Shown here: positions 49,993-59,771 of the stretch, one piece after another
Position numbering within the stretch: the first letter of the stretch is position 1
Layout of the letters: every line of letters starts with the position of its first letter
From: Merluccius polli
Lineage: Eukaryota > Chordata > Actinopteri > Gadiformes > Merlucciidae
Assembly (NCBI GenBank): GCA_030340625.1
Contig: JAOPHQ010005786.1
Coordinates: 23,350 to 87,349 of the forward strand
Direction of reading: 5' to 3'
Length of the DNA: 64,000 bases
Position numbers and translations under genes: made by a program
Notes under the pieces: model-generated
The model's database searches: none
Told to the model about the DNA's origin: nothing
What the model saw: only the letters and a program-made list of their open reading frames with translations

Positions 49993-52900
49993 CTACTCTG
50001 CTTCAAGTAATGTAATAACCTTCTGTATAGGTCTATCAAGCAAGACTGTCTTAACTTTAGGTTTACCCTTTGTGTCATGTGTTGTGTTACTTGGAATTAT
50101 GACTGGGTGCCTTACGTGTGGGTGTAGCGCGGCTTGACTTAAGCGCCCGCCCACTCTCAAGACTCCACCTTCATCCAAAATCGGATTCAACTTGAAGAGT
50201 TTGTTATGTTTTGTCTTTGTTAGATCTCCTTTTTCTTTCAGGTTCTTTATCTCAACGGAGAATGCTTCTTCTTGAACCAGTTTGACAATGGTAAGTTCTG
50301 CTTTCTTTCTTTCTTCTAAGCTTGTACTCTCATTGGTTCTTTCTTTCACACCTTTGTGTTCTTTGATCAGTCTCTTCAGTCTGGCAACTGCTTGTACTGC
50401 CCTTGACCAATCAGAGAACTTCTCAAGGCGGTTCAACAATGACCTGTCTTCCTTTGCCTTTGTGTTCAACACTGTAGCCTTGCGAAGTTCAGGATCCTCG
50501 TCGCTCACTTCTCCCACCTTGCCTTCTCTGTGCGGTAGTTCTTGCTGCCATAGAAACTTAGGACCAGAGAACCAATTTGAGCTCTTGAGCTGCTCTGCTG
50601 TCAACCCTCGAGAGGAATAGTCCGCTGGATTGTTCTCGGACGCAACGTGAGCCCACTGGTCAGGGTTTGTGCTTGACCTGATTCTCTGTATTCTGTTGGC
50701 TACGAACACATGGAATCTCTTGGCGTCGTTGTTAATGTAGCCGAGAACTACGGTGGAATCTGTCCAGAAGTACTCTTTTGGATCTTGGAGCTCCAGCTCG
50801 TTTCGGAGCATGTCGCTGACTCTGACTGCAACTACGGCTGCTGAGAGTTCCAACCTCGGTATCGTTGTAACCTTTGTGGGGGAGACTCTGGATTTTCCCA
50901 TCACTAGGCTACAATGAACTTCGTTGGACTCGCTCACAGCTCGCAGGTAAGTACACACACCATATCCTGTAGTGCTTGCATCGCAAAAGTGATGGAGTTC
51001 ATATCTTCTTACAGGTCCGAAATGTGAAGGTAAGTAACATCTCTTTATTTCCATGTCAGACAAGTTAGGTAGGTCTTTGATCCAGGACTCCCATTGAGGT
51101 CTCAGGCTTTCCGGAAGTTCTTCGTCCCAGCCGATCTTTCCCCTGCACATCTGCTGGAGAACTTGCTTCCCTAAGAGAACGAAGGGGGCCATGAGTCCTA
51201 ACGGATCGTACACGGAGGCTACCGTGGAGAGCACGCCTCGTCTTGTAGATGGATTTGACTTGACTTGAACTCTGAACTTGAAGGAATCAGATGTAACACA
51301 CCATTCTACTCCAAGAGCTCTCTCCATGTGTGGTAGACTGAGAGCCAGGTCTTGATCTTTGATTGTGGCACGGTCTTCCTCTGGGATGGACATCATCACA
51401 TTGTCGTTGTTAGAGACGAACTTGTGAAGTCTGAGCTTACCAGTGCCACAAAGCTCTCTGGCTTCCTTGACCAGGTGGATGGCTTCCTGTTCTGTGGGAA
51501 CGCTTAGAAGCCCATCGTCTACATATAAATTCCTCTGGATGAAGCTGACGGTACCTTCACCATACTGTCCTTGCCCTCGAGCCGCCAGGTGCTTCAGGCC
51601 AAAGTTGGCACAGCCAGGGGACGAGGCCGCTCCAAACAGGTGGACCTTCATACGGTAGGTTGATGGTGTAGACTCCAAGTTGCCACTCTCCCACCATAGG
51701 AATCGTAAGTAATCTTGGTCTTCGGCTTTCACGTAGAACTGGTGAAACATCCGTTCGATGTCGCAAATGACCGCTACTTGATCGTTCCGGAATCTGCAGA
51801 GGACACCCACCAGTGTGTTTGTGAGGTCAGGTCCAGTAAGTAGGTGGTCATTGAGACACTGTCCTTGAAACTTGGCAGAACAGTCGAAAACGATCCGGAT
51901 TTTCCCAGGTTTCTGCGGATGATATACTCCGTGATGTGGAATATACCAAGCCGGTCTGCCTTCAATTTCTTCGTCAGGGATCTTCTCTGCGTCACCACGA
52001 GAGAGGATGTCATTCATAAACTTCACATAGTCTTTGTAGTATGTTTCGTTCTTTCTTAGTTTCCTTTCAAGACATTTCAAGCGGTGCTCTGCACATATCC
52101 TGTTGTCAGGCAGTTTAGGTTTCTCCTCCTTAAACGGCAATGGCATTTCGAGGTGACCATCGTCTCTTTGAGATACATTTTCTCTCATCATGGACAGGAA
52201 CTTGAGGTCATCTTGAGAAATGGGATCGTCTTCTCCAGTTCTTTCTGGGAAGTCTGACTCAAGGATCTTGATGATGTCTGAAGGAGTGATCTCTTTGACC
52301 TTGCATCTGTTCACGTAATGAACTTCAGCCTTCAGGTTGACAGGAGAATCGATGTCTGGTGACACTCGCATGGTGACTATGCGATGACTGATGCTGACGG
52401 CGTCTTCAAAATCCACACAGGGATTCCCATGGCCTACGATACTCCACCCCAGGTCAGTACGTTGCGCGAAAGGCTGATTGGCTTGACCAGCCACGACTTT
52501 TCTTGGGAGTAAGGCTTGTGAGTAGTTGTAGCCAATGAGAAGGCCGACTTCACAGCTCTGCAGAGGTGTGATGTGTTCTCTTAGGTGCTCTAAGTGGGAC
52601 CAAGCCTCAGCGGTTTCTTTGGTGGGGATGTGAGTTCTGTTTGCTGGAATGAAGTCACGTGTGTAGGATGTTGGTAAGGTGATTCTTTTGCCCAAGTGAA
52701 AGCCTCGAACCTGCAGGTTCTTCACTCTTTGAGACTGTATTACTGTGGTTGAAGTCATAGTTGAGAGCTTTAACTTGACCTGGCCTTTCTCTACATCCAG
52801 AGCATCTGCAACTTCACTGAGTACAAACGTTGTGTCACTCTGTGAGTCCAACAGAGCGTAAACAAGCACCTCTTCTGTTGGTTGAGCGGCAGATGAGAGC

Positions 52901-55053
52901 CAGACAGGAACTATTGCAGCTGTTTGCACACCAGGTTCATGTTGGATAACTCTGTGCGTAGAGGCTGTGACTGTTTCTTTATCCTGCTCAGCTTGAGTCC
53001 TTTCCTTATTCTTTTCTTTATTTTGGTTGCTTGACTTGTCTTGACTGTGTCGGACTTGTGGTGTCTTTCGCTCTCCTTTGTCTCTCTCTTCATGCAGGCA
53101 AGTGGGGTGACGCTTCTTGCAAGTGCCACAGACACTCCTATTGCTGCAAGTCTTAGACAGATGGCCTGCTTCCAGACAACCGAAACACAGCTTCTCGCTT
53201 TGGATGAACTTAACTCTGTCTGAGACTTCTTTCTCCAAGAGCTTTCTGCATACATGCAAGGTGTGGCCGGTTTTCTTGCAGAACAGACATGTTCTGGCGG
53301 CCTGCTCATTGGAACTTGTAGTTAGAGTCTTTGCGTTAACATTCGGCTGCTTCTGCTTGTTGCTTGCTGGTTGCCTTGTCCTTTCAGCTTCACCTTGCTT
53401 AAGCGAATACAGGGATGTAACTGGGTTACAGGCGATCTTTGCTTCTCTTGAGAGGAACTTGACGAACTGACTGAAGCTTGGGAACTTGCCGTTCTCTTCT
53501 TCCATGTCAATGACTTTCCGGTTCCAACTAGCCGTTAGCCAGTCAGGTAACTTTGCAAGAAGCTTCCTGTTTTCATTGCAGTCGTTCAAGATCTCCAGTG
53601 CCTTGATATGTAGCATGGCAGCTTCACAACTGCGAAAAAAGTCGGCAAACTCTCTGAGCTCAGTGTTGTCTCTGGCTCCAATCCTGGGCCATGCGTAAAG
53701 CTTATCTCTGTATGCTTTAGCGACTGTAAATGGGCTTCCATATCTCTCCTCCAACAGCTCCCATGCAGCAGCATAGGCAGACTCGGTTCCGAGAAGGAAG
53801 TAACCATCGAGTGCATTCTTGGCTTGTCCGCTCACATACCTGCGAAGGTAGCATATCTTCTCCCTGTCCCTGATGTTTTTCTGGTCGATCAACGTTTGAA
53901 ATGACAACTTCCAGTCGCTGTACTTTAACGGATCACCTGTGAATGTTGCAGGTTCTGGAACAGGTATACGATTCGCACTCATTGCATCCGAAAGCATTTT
54001 AATGAGGTCTAATGTGGTTGGGTTAGCTGACGTAGCCGTTGGTTGCGAAGCTTGGGGTGCAGCCGCCTGAGGAGCTCTCACAGGAAGTGATGGCTGATGA
54101 TCTGCTACCAGGACATCTTGTGGCTCTTCATGGATATTAAGCCCTTGTTTGTACACTTGACATTTTGCTTGCGCAGCATTTAACCCTTTGATTGTCTCTA
54201 AATTTTGAATCTTCAATCGCTTCTCTTCCAGCTTGGCTTTGATTTCAGCTGCCTCTTCTTCTCTTTTGATCCTCCACTGAATTTCTTCTTGTTCCTTCTG
54301 TTGGCGTCGCTTCATGTCTGCTATCTCTTGAGCTGCAATCTTCCTGTTAGCTTCTGCCACTAGATGCTGCAATTCCAATTGTTCTCTTTGTTGTTCTTCC
54401 AACACTTTCAGAACAGCTTGACTTGCTGCAGCCTCTGCGACAGCTTCTTGGTGCTTTATGGAAGATGCATTTGAGCGCTCTGAGGGACCCTTCAGAAAGG
54501 AAGTGACAGAATCCAATTCACTTAGAGTGGAGTTCCAAAGAGAACCAGCTACCGGCCAATCTGGCTCATCTTCATGTGGGTGCTTCCCATCCAGATAAGC
54601 TGTTACTTTGGCAACAATGAAATCCGAAACTTGTGTGCAGATATCTACTCTTCGTCGTGTGTCTTGGTCTGGAGTTGAGACTCTGCGCAGGTCTTCATAG
54701 ACGTGGTGGACGTCTCCTGAAAGGCCCTTGACATCACGGAGGATATCTTGCATTAGACATTCTGAAAATGGTTCTGTTATCTGTGATAGTGCCTTCTTTG
54801 AGATTTTCACATGTGTTCGCCACTTATTGTAAGTGTAATTGAATCTTTGTTTAAGTGTTTTAATTTTATCTTCTTGCATAGCTTTTCCCTTCTCTGTCAG
54901 GGTACGGGTACGCTCGCTGTGTCTCTGCGGCTGTTCTTCTCCTGCTGGCAGGGATACAACGTTGCCTGCATCATCCTTGGAAAGACGTTCAGGGACTTCG
55001 CTTCCATCATCAACTTGCCCTACCTGAAGTGTTGACTCACTAGACTCTGACAT
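49993..55053 (-). CDS. BEL/Pao Gag-Pol polyprotein lacking integrase core
   Basis: A single open frame of 1686 codons on the minus strand, starting MSESSESTLQVGQ. Order: coiled-coil-rich Gag N-terminus (a Glu/Arg/Lys stretch at about residues 210-300), the Pao-type Gag domain (about 360-560), two CCHC knuckles (about 587-635, CLFCKKTGHTLHVC and CFGCLEAGHLSKTC), an aspartic protease of the DUF1758 type (YALLDSQSDTTFV, about 733), reverse transcriptase (about 1050-1200, with YVDD at about 1176), and RNase H (CDAS at about 1356, WTDSTVV at about 1432). An integrase zinc-binding start (HVRHPVIIPSN, about 1640) jumps directly to DTKGKPKV and the polyprotein C-terminus. The integrase catalytic core and most of the zinc domain are absent. 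Cytoplasmic virus-like particle function up to reverse transcription is conceivable; self-integration is not. Confidence 0.92.
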   Translation of the reverse strand: MSESSESTLQVGQVDDGSEVPERLSKDDAGNVVSLPAGEEQPQRHSERTRTLTEKGKAMQEDKIKTLKQRFNYTYNKWRTHVKISKKALSQITEPFSECLMQDILRDVKGLSGDVHHVYEDLRRVSTPDQDTRRRVDICTQVSDFIVAKVTAYLDGKHPHEDEPDWPVAGSLWNSTLSELDSVTSFLKGPSERSNASSIKHQEAVAEAAASQAVLKVLEEQQREQLELQHLVAEANRKIAAQEIADMKRRQQKEQEEIQWRIKREEEAAEIKAKLEEKRLKIQNLETIKGLNAAQAKCQVYKQGLNIHEEPQDVLVADHQPSLPVRAPQAAAPQASQPTATSANPTTLDLIKMLSDAMSANRIPVPEPATFTGDPLKYSDWKLSFQTLIDQKNIRDREKICYLRRYVSGQAKNALDGYFLLGTESAYAAAWELLEERYGSPFTVAKAYRDKLYAWPRIGARDNTELREFADFFRSCEAAMLHIKALEILNDCNENRKLLAKLPDWLTASWNRKVIDMEEENGKFPSFSQFVKFLSREAKIACNPVTSLYSLKQGEAERTRQPASNKQKQPNVNAKTLTTSSNEQAARTCLFCKKTGHTLHVCRKLLEKEVSDRVKFIQSEKLCFGCLEAGHLSKTCSNRSVCGTCKKRHPTCLHEERDKGERKTPQVRHSQDKSSNQNKEKNKERTQAEQDKETVTASTHRVIQHEPGVQTAAIVPVWLSSAAQPTEEVLVYALLDSQSDTTFVLSEVADALDVEKGQVKLKLSTMTSTTVIQSQRVKNLQVRGFHLGKRITLPTSYTRDFIPANRTHIPTKETAEAWSHLEHLREHITPLQSCEVGLLIGYNYSQALLPRKVVAGQANQPFAQRTDLGWSIVGHGNPCVDFEDAVSISHRIVTMRVSPDIDSPVNLKAEVHYVNRCKVKEITPSDIIKILESDFPERTGEDDPISQDDLKFLSMMRENVSQRDDGHLEMPLPFKEEKPKLPDNRICAEHRLKCLERKLRKNETYYKDYVKFMNDILSRGDAEKIPDEEIEGRPAWYIPHHGVYHPQKPGKIRIVFDCSAKFQGQCLNDHLLTGPDLTNTLVGVLCRFRNDQVAVICDIERMFHQFYVKAEDQDYLRFLWWESGNLESTPSTYRMKVHLFGAASSPGCANFGLKHLAARGQGQYGEGTVSFIQRNLYVDDGLLSVPTEQEAIHLVKEARELCGTGKLRLHKFVSNNDNVMMSIPEEDRATIKDQDLALSLPHMERALGVEWCVTSDSFKFRVQVKSNPSTRRGVLSTVASVYDPLGLMAPFVLLGKQVLQQMCRGKIGWDEELPESLRPQWESWIKDLPNLSDMEIKRCYLPSHFGPVRRYELHHFCDASTTGYGVCTYLRAVSESNEVHCSLVMGKSRVSPTKVTTIPRLELSAAVVAVRVSDMLRNELELQDPKEYFWTDSTVVLGYINNDAKRFHVFVANRIQRIRSSTNPDQWAHVASENNPADYSSRGLTAEQLKSSNWFSGPKFLWQQELPHREGKVGEVSDEDPELRKATVLNTKAKEDRSLLNRLEKFSDWSRAVQAVARLKRLIKEHKGVKERTNESTSLEERKKAELTIVKLVQEEAFSVEIKNLKEKGDLTKTKHNKLFKLNPILDEGGVLRVGGRLSQAALHPHVRHPVIIPSNTTHDTKGKPKVKTVLLDRPIQKVITLLEAE

Positions 55054-55865
55054 AGCTAAGCTGTAGTAAATGTAAACTCAAATACTCAGTGTAAAAAATG
55101 AATGTAAATAAAGCTTGCATTAAGTGGTAACACCTACTCTAATGTGTCTAGTGTCTTTAAGCTGAAATGAAATAATATATGCAGAAATACTTCAATAATT
55201 CAAAATACTCTTCACTGTGCTTCTGACTAATAATGCACTAAAACGGCTCAAAATTCACATATAAACGCAAAATATAGCATTAACTTAAACATAAAAAGGC
55301 AAATAAGCTTCAATGTAAATTACCAAAAATACACTTTAAAGTAGCAGGTAAGGTCTTCTGTATGAAATACTTTCAGTCTCAAAACGTTTAACTAAAAATG
55401 TAAATATTTAACCTTAAACTTAAATCATGAGCTTCAATAAGCTTAGATGCAATACTCAAATGCAAAACATAAGACAGGAGTAAATAGTAGTATTGCAACA
55501 CAACACATCATGAATCAGCTTCACTTAGCTTAAACCTTTAAATGAATACTTGAAACGTCGTTTCTTGCAAAGGCCCTTCTAGTCCACTCTTGTCAGTGTC
55601 CTTCTTAGTGGCTTTGCCTTGAAACAGTCTCTGATTCAGTTCGTGTCTTCTTTTCCAGTCTATTCGAGTGTTCGTGTGTGTATTCCACTTATCTGCGTAT
55701 CCTCGCCACGACCGCTGCAGTGTTCCATGCCCACGACCTGAGCACGTGATCGATTAGCTTGAGAACCACGGCTGCGATGCACACTGGACACGAGCAGGCT
55801 GCGTGATCTTGCTTCGCTTGGGATAGCTTCACCTCCGACGTCGATGAACAGTCCCGAGTTTTCAC
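55054..55865. other. BEL 5' leader between LTR and Gag
   Basis: About 810 bp between the 5' LTR and the Gag start codon on the minus strand. It should contain the primer-binding site just inside the LTR (GTGAAAACTCGGGACTG on the coding strand); I could not match this to a tRNA from memory. A/T-rich, no frame. Confidence 0.5.
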
Positions 55866-56088
55866 TGTTAGGGCCCTTACATAGTCAACGCATCGGTACG
55901 CATACGCGTCCGCAAGGCTACGCATCGCTACGCTTCGGCCGCCATTATGCGGCGATGCGTAGCAAAACGTGTCGTCCCAATTTTTGATACGCGACGCGCC
56001 GATCCATGCAATACTATGCGTTGTCGGCGGGGGCGCGATACTGCAAATATTGTACATTACAATATTTACAGTAGAATATTTGAATAAA

Positions 56089-56443
56089 ATGGCGGGCGAA
56101 GAGGAGAAATTGTGCGAGCAAATACGTGTTTATCAGCATTTGTATGATAGTTCGACACAATTGCACTCCAACAGGAATGCTTTGGAGAATGCATGGAGGG
56201 AGGTTGCAATAGCAATGGGAAAAACTGTAAAACAGGTAAAAACGGACTGGAAAGCTGTCCGGGACAAATATGCAAGAGCGCATAAAAAGTGGAAGGTAGC
56301 GTGCAGAAGTGGTGCAGGTGCAGTAACGTTCGGCTACCCCAAAATCTTGACCCAGCTTAGCTGGTTGAGCGAGTTCATAAGGCACAGGAGGACCGACTCA
56401 AATTTTCCGGTATGTAGGCATAATCAACGTGTGTGTGTGTGTC

Positions 56444-56474
<31 letters not shown>

Positions 56475-56640
56475 GTGTCGCGAGTAGCGAGAGAGAGAGA
56501 CACTATGTTTTCAATGTATTTTGTAATGGTAGGCTATTTACTTGGTCAGGACATTTGAAAACAGGTGTCTTTCTGTAGGCAGGCGAGGGAGAAGACGATG
56601 AGGAGGAGGAGGAGGAGGAGGAGGAAACAAATTCCCCATC
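56089..56640 (+). CDS. MADF-domain accessory protein of the Harbinger element
   Basis: Exon 1 56089-56409 (107 codons) starts MAGEEEKLCEQIRVYQHLYD and covers a MADF domain: NALENAWREVAIAMGKTVKQ, then VKTDWKAVRDKYARAHKKWK. It ends NFP before a GTATGT donor. A 169-bp intron with a GT microsatellite follows; the acceptor is TTTCTGTAG/GCAGGC, and exon 2 from 56579 encodes AGEGEDD and an acidic Glu run, same phase. PIF/Harbinger transposons carry such a Myb/SANT-like or MADF DNA-binding protein, needed to bring the transposase to the DNA. The true C-terminus is lost at an internal deletion near 56626, beyond which the frame reads antisense transposase sequence. Function after truncation is unknown. 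Confidence 0.7.
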
Positions 56641-56754
56641 CTGGTCTCGTGTGGTATTTAAAGGGCGCACATACCACCGCCTATCTCTGCGCTGCCTGCG
56701 TTGCCGCCGCCGATTTAATAGGAGCAATAAAATGCACTCTTCTTCCGTAGCCAT
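56627..56754 (-). pseudogene. Harbinger transposase, N-terminal fragment
   Basis: Minus-strand frame from 56754 reads MATEEECILLLLLNRRRQRR, then RWYVRPLNTTRDQDGEF, the characteristic N-terminus of HARBI1-like transposases. After GEF it runs into the complement of the acidic tail of the MADF gene (a Ser run). The DDE catalytic domain is wholly deleted. Together with the MADF gene it shows that the parent element had two convergent genes. Confidence 0.75.
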
Positions 56755-56968
56755 TTTGATAGGAATGTCACCCGGAATGTCACCCGCAAATGTCACCCGC
56801 AAAAACACCAGTGATTCTGCTGCCACCCGTGGCGTGAGCGGTGTATTGCATGTCATGCATTGCCCGCGACGTTTGCGTATGCTGTGTAGACTATGAAAGG
56901 AAGCGCGTCACTCGCGTCACTCGCGTCGCTTACGCGCGTTGCTCGCGTTGACTATGTAAGGGCCCTTA

Positions 56969-57421
56969 CTCCTCTCAATGCACGACGAGACGCAGGTTTT
57001 CTTTAACGGGTTTATTCTTTCAGGCTATCTTCCTCCCAAAACCGTGAAAACTAAAATAAACACAATACACAGTATCAGAATGGCGTCAGCTAAAACGCTA
57101 ACACAAATCAGACCATTACAAGAATGAATAACGAAAATGACAATAAAACAAACCTCGTTGGCTGCGTGCATGAACTGAGAGTAAAGTAAAGTCCTTGGTG
57201 TCTTTAGTAGCTTGTCTTCCGTGGCTGAATAATGTCCGTCTGAAGTTTTCCCGGCCACGTTACGTCTTACGTCACACGCACGCACTTGAGGTTGCATATC
57301 AAAATAAAAGTTCGCCCTTAAAACACAGGTAAGTATACAAACAATAACCAAATAAAACCATTATTAAAGTATGAAAACACTTTGCATGAAAACACTTATA
57401 AATTAATGCTTGCAACCGTAA

Positions 57422-57423
<2 letters not shown>
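56969..57423 (-). repeat. BEL 5' LTR (main part)
   Basis: 455 bp; the remaining TGTTA of this LTR lies at 55866-55870, separated by the Harbinger element. Compared with the left LTR it has changes such as CACGACGAGAC for CACGATGAGAC and GCATGAACTG for GCATTAACTG. Confidence 0.9.

Positions 57424-57481
<58 letters not shown>
57424..57481. repeat. (CT)n microsatellite
   Basis: 58 bp of CT abutting the BEL LTR; the other side of the same target tract lies at 49379-49426. Confidence 0.95.
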
Positions 57482-57483
<2 letters not shown>

Positions 57484-57589
57484 TCTCTCTCTCTGCGAGA
57501 CAAGCCAGTACATCGCTAGCAGTGAGAGGACTTACCTTTATCCTTATCTCCTCACTGTTGCAGCTTTGGACCCAACGTTTCAAAGCGCT

Positions 57590-57900
57590 GCCTCCTGCAG
57601 CATCACATTTTATCCACTGGAGGGGCACTTCTCCATTAGAGGGGCACCTATTTGGGCATTCATCATGTTTTCTCACAGCACTACATCCCATTTTCCCTAC
57701 TGGAAAGGGCATCACCCTTTGGGACACTGTCACGTAGGGGCGGCATAGAGGGCACATCATAACGGCACCCTTTTCCACTGGAAGGGTACTCATAGGGAAC
57801 ATCAAGTGTAGACCATTGTAAGGGCACCTTATAGGGCGCTGCATCACAGGTTCTCCAATAGGGCACTCATTAAGATAGGGGCTACAAAAATTCACCACGC
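57590..57900. repeat. Quasi-periodic AGGGCACC words
   Basis: The motif GGGGCAC/AGGGCACC/AGGGCAT recurs about a dozen times in about 300 bp (e.g. AGGGGCACTTCTCC, AGGGGCACCTATTTGG, AAGGGCATCACCC, AAGGGCACCTTATAGG), on both strands (CACCCTTTTCCACTGG). It lies inside the outer element near its right end. Confidence 0.6.
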
Positions 57901-57961
57901 CAGGAAGGGTGAAGGCCAATGAGCTGTCCCTTATTTATTTTTCACAGAGTTGGCAACCCTA

Positions 57962-58660
57962 CACGGTGGTCACCTGGCCGACATGTTGACTTTATTCGGC
58001 GGCTGGACCTGGCGACACATCAGCTGGCGGTCCAGCAGCACCTGGCGGACACTTTGAATGACGGACCGTCCGTTCAGACTCTGGGCTCCGTCTCACAACC
58101 GCAACTCGTCTTGTTGTCCGTGGCTTGGTGTGAAGATGTCGGTGTGTTCAACGGTGTTATGAACGTTAGGTCCAGGCCTACTGTTGGTCCTGACCTCGGC
58201 CGTCAGGACTGTCCTTATAACACACTACAGCGTTGTGTTCAAAGTGTCCTTCACAAAGTGATGTGCTGGACGGGTTCAGTTCCGTGTTGTTGTGCTTGGC
58301 TGACTGAATGCTGGAATAAACGTCTCTTTTTGAGTCCAAGTTAAAAACTCCTCTTTTTAGTTCACCTTTGGATGCGTGCGCCGCGTCCACAACACTGGTG
58401 TGGTCTCACTGACTGCACAACAATATGACAACGTTTTGAATGGTAGCACCGAAGTCACGGTTTTATTGGTATTGTATTGAGACTTGGAGACTGCTTTGTT
58501 ACTTTCTTTATCTTTTCTCCTCTGCTTATTTTGCACCCAAAGAGTTTTGTATTCATTCAATTTAAGATACAGAAATGCCTACTGTAATATGTGAGCACAT
58601 TAATAAACGAATGTCATGTTAACAGTTATTGTTCAGTAGTGTTGTAGGCCTATAGTTATT
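57962..58660. other. Intergenic, unassigned
   Basis: 57962-58340 is GC-balanced with an open plus-strand frame of 141 codons that has no familiar motif and no supporting context. AATAAACG near 58315 hints at an LTR-like or retroposed tail. 58340-58660 has no feature. Confidence 0.35.
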
Positions 58661-58664
58661 TAGA

Positions 58665-59405
58665 ATATGTTAAGTAGTATATGTGAGGTATTCAGTAGTA
58701 TATATGTGAGGTATTCAGTAGTATATGTGAGAGATATTCAGTAGTATATGCGAGAGCGGTATTCAGTAGTATAGAGGTATTCAGTAGTATATGAGGTATT
58801 CAGTAGTATATGTGAGAGGTATTCAGTAGTATATGTGAGAGGTATTCAGTAGTATATGTGAGAGGTATTCAGTAGTATATGTGAGGTATTCAGTAGTATA
58901 TGTGAGAGGTATTCTGTAGTATATGTGAGGTATTCAGTAGTATATATGTGAGGTATTCAGTAGTATATGTGAGGTATTCAGTAGTATATGAGGTATTCAG
59001 TAGTATATGTGAGAGGTATTCTGTAGTATATGTGAGGTATTCAGTAGTATATGTGAGGTATTCAGTAGTATATGTGAGAGGTATTCAGTAGTATATGTGA
59101 GAGGTATTCAGTTGTGAGAGGTATTCAGTAGTATATGTGTGAGGTATTCAGTAGTATATGTGAGAGGTATTCAGTAGTATATGTGAGGTATTCAGTAGTA
59201 TATGTGAGGTATTCAGTAGTATATGTGAGATATTCAGTAGTATATGTGAGAGGTATTCAGTAGTATATGTGAGAGGTATTCAGTAGTATATGTGAGAGGT
59301 ATTCAGTAGTATATGTGAGGTATTCAGTAGTATATGTGAGGTATTCAGTAGTATATGTGAGAGGTATTCAGTAGTATATGTGAGGTATTCAGTAGTATAT
59401 GTGAG
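58665..59405. repeat. 21/23-bp minisatellite
   Basis: About 33 copies of GTATTCAGTAGTATATGTGA plus G or GAG. The variants (with or without a GA pair; TTCTG for TTCAG) occur in mixed order. The array continues at 59703-59771 and 60044-60147, broken by two insertions. Confidence 0.95.
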
Positions 59406-59702
59406 TGTGGAGGGTTTATGTGGAGTGTGTGTTGTTGATGGCTGGTTTACAGCCTCACCTGGCCTGAGTCAGTCTGATTGGACTCTGGCTGGGTGGGGCT
59501 GCACACCAGTGGTGCAGAGCAATCATGGCACCCAGGATAAACCAGCCATCAACACACACACTCGAGGAGGAGCACTGTCATGACAAGTTGTACCATCAGC
59601 TCGGCGTGTAACATCAGCCTGTAAACTCCAATAAACACCTTGAACAACATCTACCCGAGTCCTGTGTCGGAGGGCCCCGAAAGAAAGCCAACCCTGCCAC
59701 AG
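59406..59702 (-). other. Inverted copy of the 22130-22320 segment
   Basis: The reverse complement of 59410-59590 matches 22140-22310 (GTGTGCAGCCCCACCCAGCC; CTCAGGCCAGGTGAGGCTGT). The piece sits in the middle of the minisatellite, in opposite orientation to the rest of the duplicated gene flank. Confidence 0.8.
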
Positions 59703-59771
59703 TGAGGTATTCAGTAGTATATGTGAGGTATTCAGTAGTATATGAGAGGTATTCAGTAGTATATGTGAGAG

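Larger units (their letters stand above)
55871..56965. mobile_element. PIF/Harbinger element inside the BEL 5' LTR
   Basis: Ends GGGCCCTTACATAGTCAACG and, as reverse complement, GGGCCCTTACATAGTCAACG: identical over 20 bp. TTA target duplications lie at 55868-55870 and 56966-56968, splitting the LTR's terminal TGTTA. At 1095 bp it keeps one accessory gene and a piece of transposase. Subterminal GCGTACGC/GCGATGCG repeats on the left and CGCGTCACTCGC repeats on the right may be protein-binding sites. Confidence 0.92.
49427..57423 (-). mobile_element. BEL/Pao LTR retrotransposon, minus strand
   Basis: Two LTRs bound a long Gag-Pol frame. LTR left 49427-49886; LTR right 55866-55870 plus 56969-57423; both 460 bp once the nested insertion is removed, differing by about four bases. 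They begin TGTTACGGTTGC and end GAGGAGTAACA on the coding strand. The element sits in a CT tract (CTCTC on both sides), so a target duplication is likely but cannot be told from the repeat. A GGTGGGAGTG polypurine tract abuts the 3' LTR. LTR similarity indicates recent insertion; missing integrase core makes it non-autonomous. Confidence 0.9.
48249..57961. mobile_element. Outer element with GGGTTGCCAAC ends, BEL nested inside
   Basis: Left end GGGGTTGCCAACCGTCCCTT, right end (reverse complement) TAGGGTTGCCAACTCTGTGA; both continue as GGGAC-type sequence found in a common fish hAT-like transposon. Its own DNA is 48249-49190 and 57482-57961, on either side of the CT tracts and BEL element. No target duplication was verified and no transposase is recognisable, so the boundaries are provisional. 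Confidence 0.45.

Noticed and set aside
50282..54700. Plus-strand and alternative minus-strand frames over the BEL Gag-Pol
   Set aside because: Shadows of the 1686-codon frame.
57919..58344. 141-codon plus-strand frame
   Set aside because: No recognisable motif; the start lies across a transposon boundary.
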